64,000 nucleotides of DNA, taken from Myxococcota bacterium. GTDB taxonomy: Bacteria > Myxococcota > B64-G9. The notes under the pieces are model-generated. The model was not told the origin of the DNA and searched no databases. It saw only the letters and a list, made by a program, of their open reading frames with translations. Location of the stretch: assembly GCA_022710975.1 (NCBI GenBank), contig JAKLGA010000012.1, positions 62,001 to 126,000 on the forward strand. The letters are read 5' to 3'. Below are positions 56,235-64,000 of this stretch, in pieces. Within the stretch, counting starts at the first letter, position 1; every line of letters begins with the position of its first letter. Position numbers and translations under genes: made by a program.

Positions 56235-56359
56235 GCCGCTGCTCCTCGTGCCTGGCTCCAGCTTGCCTCCCGGCTGGGCCGCGCGCATCGGGCGGAGGGC
56301 TTACGACAGCCTACCTAGGTCGTCTGACCGAGGGCGGCCGGCGCCCACAATCCGGTTGA

Positions 56360-59574
<3,215 letters not shown>

Positions 59575-59575
59575 G

Positions 59576-60496
59576 GTGGCCTTGGGCAAGCGGCTCAAGA
59601 ACACCTGCATCTACCTGGGGGTGAGGCTGCTCCTGGGGCTGCTGCGGCTGCTGGGCCTCGGGCTCGCGCGGCGCCTGGGGCGCGCCCTCGGGCGGCTGGC
59701 CTTGCGCCTCGGCCGCGTCGAGCGCCGCCGGACGCTGGCCAACCTGGCGCTGGCCTTCCCGGAGCTCGACGAGGCGGCGCGCCTGGCGCTTGCGCGGGCG
59801 GTCTTCGCCCACCTGGGCGAGTGCGTGGCCGAGCTGGTCCACATCCGGCGCCTGGAGCCGCTGACCGAGCACGCCCGGCTCAGCCCGGAGTCGCGCGCCG
59901 TGCTGGACCGGCTGTTCGCCCGCGGCCAGGGCGTGGTGTTCGTCACCGGGCACCTGGGCAACTGGGAGCTCATGGCCCGCGCGATGGCGGCCCACGGCTA
60001 CGGGGTCAACACCATCGGCCAGCGCACCTACGACCCGCGCCTGACCGAGCTGCTCGCCCGGTTCCGCGTCGCGGGCCGGGTGAACACGCTGTGGCGGGGC
60101 GAGCCCCGGCTCATGGCGCGCATGGGCGAGGCCCTGGCGCGCAACGAGCTCATGGGGCTGCTGATCGACCAGGACACCGACGTTCCGGGCGCGTTCGTGC
60201 CCTTCTTCGGCCGGCTGGCCTTCACCCCCACGGCGGCGGCCGCGCTGGCCCGCCACACCGGCGCGCCCCTGGTGACCGGCTTCAACCACCGCTGCCCGCA
60301 GGGCGGCTACGAGATCAGCGTCGAGGAGCTCGTGCTGGCACCCGCGGCCGGGGCCGATCCGGACCTGGTCCTGGCGCGCGACACCGCCGAGATGACCGCG
60401 CGCATCGAGCGCCAGCTCCGCGCCCACCCGGCCCAGTGGGTGTGGATGCACCGGCGCTGGAGCACCCGACCGCCCGGGGAAGGGAGCCCGCCATGA
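59576..60496 (+). CDS. Lipid A late acyltransferase (LpxL/HtrB-type)
   Basis: This 306-residue inner-membrane protein has an N-terminal hydrophobic segment (LGVRLLLGLLRLLGLGLA). The acyltransferase HX4(D/E) motif is VTGHLGNWELMARAM, and DQDTDVPGAFVPFFGRLAFTPTAAA and a C-terminal WVWMHRRW complete the LpxL/LpxM pattern. It adds a secondary acyl chain to Kdo-lipid A, which fits the preceding kdsB-pyrG-kdsA genes. A GTG start lies one base after kdsA. Whether it acts as LpxL or LpxM cannot be told. Confidence 0.9.
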   Translation: MALGKRLKNTCIYLGVRLLLGLLRLLGLGLARRLGRALGRLALRLGRVERRRTLANLALAFPELDEAARLALARAVFAHLGECVAELVHIRRLEPLTEHARLSPESRAVLDRLFARGQGVVFVTGHLGNWELMARAMAAHGYGVNTIGQRTYDPRLTELLARFRVAGRVNTLWRGEPRLMARMGEALARNELMGLLIDQDTDVPGAFVPFFGRLAFTPTAAAALARHTGAPLVTGFNHRCPQGGYEISVEELVLAPAAGADPDLVLARDTAEMTARIERQLRAHPAQWVWMHRRWSTRPPGEGSPP

Positions 60497-62982
60497 CGTC
60501 CGTCCTGCTGCTCTCGGGCCTGCTCGCGGTGCTCTGCGCCCAGGCCGGCGCGCCGGCCTGGCCCTGCCCGGCCGAGGGCGACCTCGACGGCGACGGCGTG
60601 CCCGAGGTGCTGGCGCTCACCCCCGGACGGGCCGAGGTGCGCTCCTCGGGCTGGACGCGGGCATTGCCCTACCCGGCCCCGGCGGTGCGCCAGGCGTGCC
60701 TGGGCGACGTGGACGGCGACGGCCGGCCCGAGGTGGTGCTGGCGGTGGTGCGCTCGGCCGGCCCGCAGGGGGCCTACCAGCCGCGCCTGGCCGTGGTGCG
60801 GCTGACCAGGGGCTCGAGCGAGGCCCGCTTCCTGGGCACCGAGGGGGCCGGGCCGCTCAGGCGGCTGGGGCTGGCCGACCGCGACGGCGACGGCCGGCCC
60901 GAGATCCTGGCCCTGGAGGAGACCCCGACCGGCCTGCAGGCCAGTGCCTACCGCTGGCACGGCTTCGGGCTCACCCAGCTGCCGGAGGAGAGCGCCGCCC
61001 TGCGGGCGGAGTCCGCCCCCGGCGAGCCGGTGGCCGCCCCGGGCGGCGGCCCGACCCTGGCGGCCCCACCCGCCACCCCGGCCGGGCCGGCCGTCCCGGC
61101 GCCCAGCTTCGAGCGGGCGCCGGCCAGGCTGCGGGCCGTGCGCCTGCGGGTCGACCTCGGCGGGGCGGCCAACGCCCGCGACGCGGCCCGCCTGCCGCTG
61201 CCCGCCAGGCGTCACCTGGCCCGGCACGGCTTCGCCGTCGTGCGGCCAGCCGAGGCGCCGGCCGAGTTCCACCTGGTGTACCTGGAGAACCAGTACCGGG
61301 GCATCCCCACCTTCGTGACCGCGGACACCGTGCTGCACCTGGTGCACCTGCTGTTCGACCGCGCGCTGCAGGAGGCCGAGGTGCAGGTCCTGGGGCCGGT
61401 CCTGTGGCGCCTGCTGGACGATCTGGTGGCCACCGGCCGGGCCTGGGAGGCCGTCGCGCCGCCCGAGGGGCAGCGCGCCCTGGACGGCGTGCTCCTGCGC
61501 CTGGAGCTGGCCAGGCTGCTGCTGGACGGTGAGGCCGCGCGCCTGTCGCCGGCGCGGGCCGCCCGCGTGCGGACCGTCGCCGCGGCCCTGGAGAGCGCGG
61601 CCGGGGCCGAACCCGGCCTCGGGCTGCGGACGGCGGACTTCACGCTGCGCGGTCACTACACGCGTGGCCCCGCCCTGGGACGCTACTTCCGTGCGGTGCT
61701 GGCGCTCACCCAGGCCGGCGTGAGCGCCCCGGAGGAGGTGGCCCTGCTGGCCGCGCTGGTCTCCTCGAGCCCCGGGGCGGTCGCCAGCCTGCAGCGGCTG
61801 GAGGGCTTCTTCGAGGCCGTGGCCGGGCCCCCCGCCGGCGAGTCCGTGCTGGCGGTGCTCGCGCCGGCGGCCGAGCACCTCGGAGCCCGGCCCGCCTGGA
61901 GCGCGCTGGCCGGGCTGCCGCGGCCTGCCGAGCGACCCCCGGTCGGGCTGCTCGTCCGCCGCCGCGCGGCCGAGGGCGGCTGGCTCGCGGCCGGCGCCGA
62001 TCCCGTGGCGCGTCCCTTCCCCAGCGCGCTCGACTGGCTCTCGGCCCTGGGCTCGCGCCGGGCGCGGGAGCTGCTCGAGCCCGAGGTGCAGCGGATGCCG
62101 GCGCTGGCCGCGCGGCTGGAGGCCACGGCCCTGGAGCTGCGCGCGCGGGGCCTGACGGGCTCGCTGTCCGATCGCTGGCTGCTGGCCCTGCGCTGGCTGG
62201 TGCTGCCGTTCCCCGCGGGCTACGCCGCCTTCCAGCGCTCGCCGCCCTGGGCCGAACGCGGCCTGGTCGCGGCCGCCGCCTCCTGGGCCGAGCTCCGGCG
62301 GGACACCGTCCTGTACGTGGAGCCGCCCGTGGTGTGGATGGAGGGCGGCGAGGAGGAGCGCCTGCCGCCGTCTCGGGCCGGCTTCGTCGAGCCGCTGCCC
62401 GAGCTGTACGCGGAGCTGGGCGCGCTGCTCGGCGCGGCCCGGCAGGCGCTGCTCGAGCTGGGCGGGCCCGGGGTGGTGGAGCCCGGCTGGGAGGCGCGCC
62501 TGGCCAGCCCGTCCCGCAAGCTCGAGGAGATGGGGGAGCTGGTCGCCTTCCTGGAGCGGGCCGCCCGGAAGGAGCTCCTCGGGCAGGGGCTCGGGCGCGA
62601 GGAGCACGAGCGGCTGCACACCATCGGCGGCTGGCTCGAGGGGTTGCTGGCCGGGAAGGGCAAGCTGCACCTCGATCCCGCGCCCGTGGCGTCCGACGTG
62701 TACTACCTGGGGGACCCCGAGACCGGCCAGCGCCGGCCGCTCATCGCCGCCACCGGCCCGGTGGATCACCTGTGGGTGGCCCTGCCGCTCGGCAGGCGGG
62801 TGGTGCTGGCGCGCGGGGCCGTGTCGTCCTACTGGGAGTTCCCGGCCGACGCGCCGCTGTCCGACGAGGCCTGGCGCGGGATGCTCGAGCAGGGCCAGGC
62901 CCCTCCCCAGCCCGCCTGGGCCAGGCCGCAGGCCACCACGCCGCGCAAGCCCGGATCGACCCGCCCGCGTGCCCGGGAGTGA
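60493..62982 (+). CDS. Secreted DUF3160 protein with N-terminal FG-GAP-like Asp repeats
   Basis: This 829-residue protein has a signal peptide (MTSVLLLSGLLAVLCAQAGA). Three FG-GAP/VCBS-like calcium loops follow: DLDGDGVPEVLAL (about 30), DVDGDGRPEVVLA (about 75) and DRDGDGRPEILAL (about 130). A Pro/Ala linker leads to a large DUF3160 region with YLENQYRGIPTFVTADTVLHLVHLLFDRALQEAE, LRGHYTRGPALGRYFRAVL and RRDTVLYVEP. DUF3160 proteins are extracytoplasmic and of unknown function. It overlaps the acyltransferase stop as ATGA, so it is part of the LPS operon transcript. Confidence 0.82.
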   Translation: MTSVLLLSGLLAVLCAQAGAPAWPCPAEGDLDGDGVPEVLALTPGRAEVRSSGWTRALPYPAPAVRQACLGDVDGDGRPEVVLAVVRSAGPQGAYQPRLAVVRLTRGSSEARFLGTEGAGPLRRLGLADRDGDGRPEILALEETPTGLQASAYRWHGFGLTQLPEESAALRAESAPGEPVAAPGGGPTLAAPPATPAGPAVPAPSFERAPARLRAVRLRVDLGGAANARDAARLPLPARRHLARHGFAVVRPAEAPAEFHLVYLENQYRGIPTFVTADTVLHLVHLLFDRALQEAEVQVLGPVLWRLLDDLVATGRAWEAVAPPEGQRALDGVLLRLELARLLLDGEAARLSPARAARVRTVAAALESAAGAEPGLGLRTADFTLRGHYTRGPALGRYFRAVLALTQAGVSAPEEVALLAALVSSSPGAVASLQRLEGFFEAVAGPPAGESVLAVLAPAAEHLGARPAWSALAGLPRPAERPPVGLLVRRRAAEGGWLAAGADPVARPFPSALDWLSALGSRRARELLEPEVQRMPALAARLEATALELRARGLTGSLSDRWLLALRWLVLPFPAGYAAFQRSPPWAERGLVAAAASWAELRRDTVLYVEPPVVWMEGGEEERLPPSRAGFVEPLPELYAELGALLGAARQALLELGGPGVVEPGWEARLASPSRKLEEMGELVAFLERAARKELLGQGLGREEHERLHTIGGWLEGLLAGKGKLHLDPAPVASDVYYLGDPETGQRRPLIAATGPVDHLWVALPLGRRVVLARGAVSSYWEFPADAPLSDEAWRGMLEQGQAPPQPAWARPQATTPRKPGSTRPRARE

Positions 62983-62991
62983 GCCTCGTCA

Positions 62992-63019
62992 CGCGCGTGA
63001 ACTCCATTCACAGGCGCGC
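62992..63019 (+). terminator. Hairpin after the LPS/DUF3160 operon
   Basis: CGCGC-GTGAA (62992-63001) pairs with TTCAC-AG-GCGCG around the loop CTCCA, giving a 10-bp stem with a two-base bulge. It begins 10 bases after the DUF3160 stop. No U tract follows, so a Rho-independent terminator is only possible. Confidence 0.35.
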
Positions 63020-63183
63020 GACGCCGCGGGCGCTCGCGCGGGTAGCCCGTGGAGCCCTCATGTGCGTCTGCCATCGGTGAATTCCGGCCCGCCCGCCGGG
63101 CGCCGCAGGGGCTGGCACGCGCCTTGCTGATGGACAGCACCGGGCTCGCGCGGATCGATCCGGAGCCCGGAGGCGAGGCTGCC

Positions 63184-63765
63184 ATGAAGTCCATCCTGAC
63201 CCGTGCCCGCAGGCGCTTCCAGATCGGCAAGGCCTACTGCATGGCCAAGGAGATCGCGCCCCACCTGCCAGCCAAGGCGAGCATCGTGGACATCGGCTGC
63301 GGGAGCGGGTTCATCGCCTTCCACCTGCGCGGGCTGCGGGGCGGAGAGGTGATGGGCGTGGACGTGCTCGACGTGCTGCAGGCTCCCATCCCGTTCCAGC
63401 CCTTCGACGGGCAGACGCTGCCCTTCACCGACAGCACCTTCGACGCGGCCCTGTTCTGCTACGTGCTGCACCACACCCGGGAGCCGCAGGCGCTGCTGGC
63501 CGAGGCCCGGCGGGTGGTCAGGCCGGGCGGGGTGATCGTGATCTACGAGGACGTGCCCCACTCCTGGTGGGACTGGGCGTTCGCCTGGCGCCACTCGCTC
63601 GCCTGGACCTCCCGCACGGGGCCCTGCCGCTTCCGATCGTTCCTGGGCTGGCAGGAACTGTTCGGCCGGCTGCGGCTCAGCGTGCGCCGCTGCCGGCTCC
63701 TGTCGCGCTGGAGGAACCTCGGCCACCCCGTGCAGCGGGCCTTCTACGTGCTCCAGGTGCCCTGA
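63184..63765 (+). CDS. SAM-dependent methyltransferase (Methyltransf_11 type)
   Basis: This 193-residue protein has SAM motif I VDIGCGSGFIAFHL, acidic residue after strand 2 (VMGVDVLDVL), FTDSTFDAALFCYVLHHTREP and the post-motif VRPGGVIVIYEDVPHSWWD. The substrate is unknown; small-molecule or lipid/quinone methylation is typical for this type. ATG 63184 is chosen as homology starts with a basic amphipathic helix (RARRRFQIGKAYCMA). It is a single gene with no clear partner. Confidence 0.82.
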   Translation: MKSILTRARRRFQIGKAYCMAKEIAPHLPAKASIVDIGCGSGFIAFHLRGLRGGEVMGVDVLDVLQAPIPFQPFDGQTLPFTDSTFDAALFCYVLHHTREPQALLAEARRVVRPGGVIVIYEDVPHSWWDWAFAWRHSLAWTSRTGPCRFRSFLGWQELFGRLRLSVRRCRLLSRWRNLGHPVQRAFYVLQVP

Positions 63766-63832
63766 CTGCGCGCTGGCAGGAGGCGGCCCGCCCGGGGTAC
63801 GATGGGCGGCATCGCCGGGGAGGGCGAGCCGC

Positions 63833-64000
63833 ATGATCCTGATCGCGCGCACCTCACGCTACCGGGAGTACCTCCAGGAGAACCTGCGCCTGCTGGCCGG
63901 AGCCCGCGGGGAGACCTTCGTGGTGCGCGTCCGGCGGGAGCGGGTCGAGTCCGGCCTGCTCGAGCGCTCGCTCGCCCAGGAGCCGGTGCTGCTGCTGCTC
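63833..64000 (+). CDS. 5' end of an unidentified gene, truncated by window edge
   Basis: From the ATG at 63833 the frame is open for 56 codons to the window end, beginning MILIARTSRYREYLQENLRLL and continuing with a basic, Arg-rich stretch. The region before the ATG is GAGGGCGAGCCGC, a usable ribosome site. The visible part is too short to name a family. Confidence 0.55.
   Translation, partial: MILIARTSRYREYLQENLRLLAGARGETFVVRVRRERVESGLLERSLAQEPVLLLL

Noticed and set aside
62983-63183. Upstream-extended starts for the methyltransferase at 63184
   Set aside because: The extension is low-complexity with no homology to the family, and the ATG at 63184 directly precedes the conserved basic helix.

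Overview
The window is GC-rich (about 70 percent) DNA from a Gram-negative bacterium with a complete outer-membrane programme: Kdo synthesis (KdsA, KdsB), a late lipid A acyltransferase, OmpA and TolC family proteins and many lipoproteins. A Hanks-type kinase, HD-GYP signalling, an alpha-2-macroglobulin, CotH, DUF3160 and Cys-rich lipoproteins, together with polyhydroxyalkanoate (PHA) metabolism, point to a Myxococcota or related deltaproteobacterial lineage, probably uncultivated. Taxonomy is inferred from gene content only. No rRNA, IS element, prophage or CRISPR array was seen.

Layout. 0-4.6 kb: end of a formylglycine-generating-enzyme-like gene, an aldo/keto reductase with Fe-S tail, a DHH phosphoesterase, a Ser/Thr kinase and a tRNA His-Lys-Arg cluster. 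4.7-18 kb: cell-envelope genes, including a 772-residue OmpA-type protein and a 2531-residue TPR/alpha-2-macroglobulin protein. 18-36.6 kb: two PHA loci (reductase, phasin, acyl-CoA ligase, PhaC; then PhaR, a phasin-like protein and a PhaC-like hydrolase leading an operon of lipoproteins and a barrel protein) interrupted by CotH and a CusCBA-type copper/silver efflux operon. TGCA-type palindromes at the PHA promoters suggest one PhaR regulon. 36.6-43.7 kb: a compact, apparently undescribed operon, then a lipoprotein with close to 100 cysteines. 43.8-50.6 kb: SPFH lipoprotein, a degenerate semialdehyde dehydrogenase homologue, a CFI-box/barrel fusion, truA, rplM-rpsI. 50.7-56.2 kb: an HD-GYP/receiver/LysM/FecR operon and a radical SAM protein with two paralogous small proteins. 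56.4-64 kb: kdsB-pyrG-kdsA-lpxL-like, a DUF3160 protein, a methyltransferase and a partial gene.

Most interesting locus (37.69-41.35 kb). A small membrane protein is interrupted by an in-frame TGA that is immediately followed by open sequence and by an 8-bp stem with a GGC triloop at the spacing expected of a bacterial SECIS, so it may be a selenoprotein (...GVST-U-MSPAC...). It is translationally coupled to an ArsM-like methyltransferase with the conserved arsenic-binding cysteines, a 50-residue peptide with a CC...C tail, a radical SAM/SPASM enzyme and a thioredoxin/thioredoxin-reductase fusion. ArsM-type methylation uses thioredoxin as reductant, so this could be a metalloid (As or Se) or redox peptide-modification system. 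A second radical SAM/SPASM locus at 54.4-56.2 kb encodes two related small proteins that share a GARPGPHC-type C-terminal motif.
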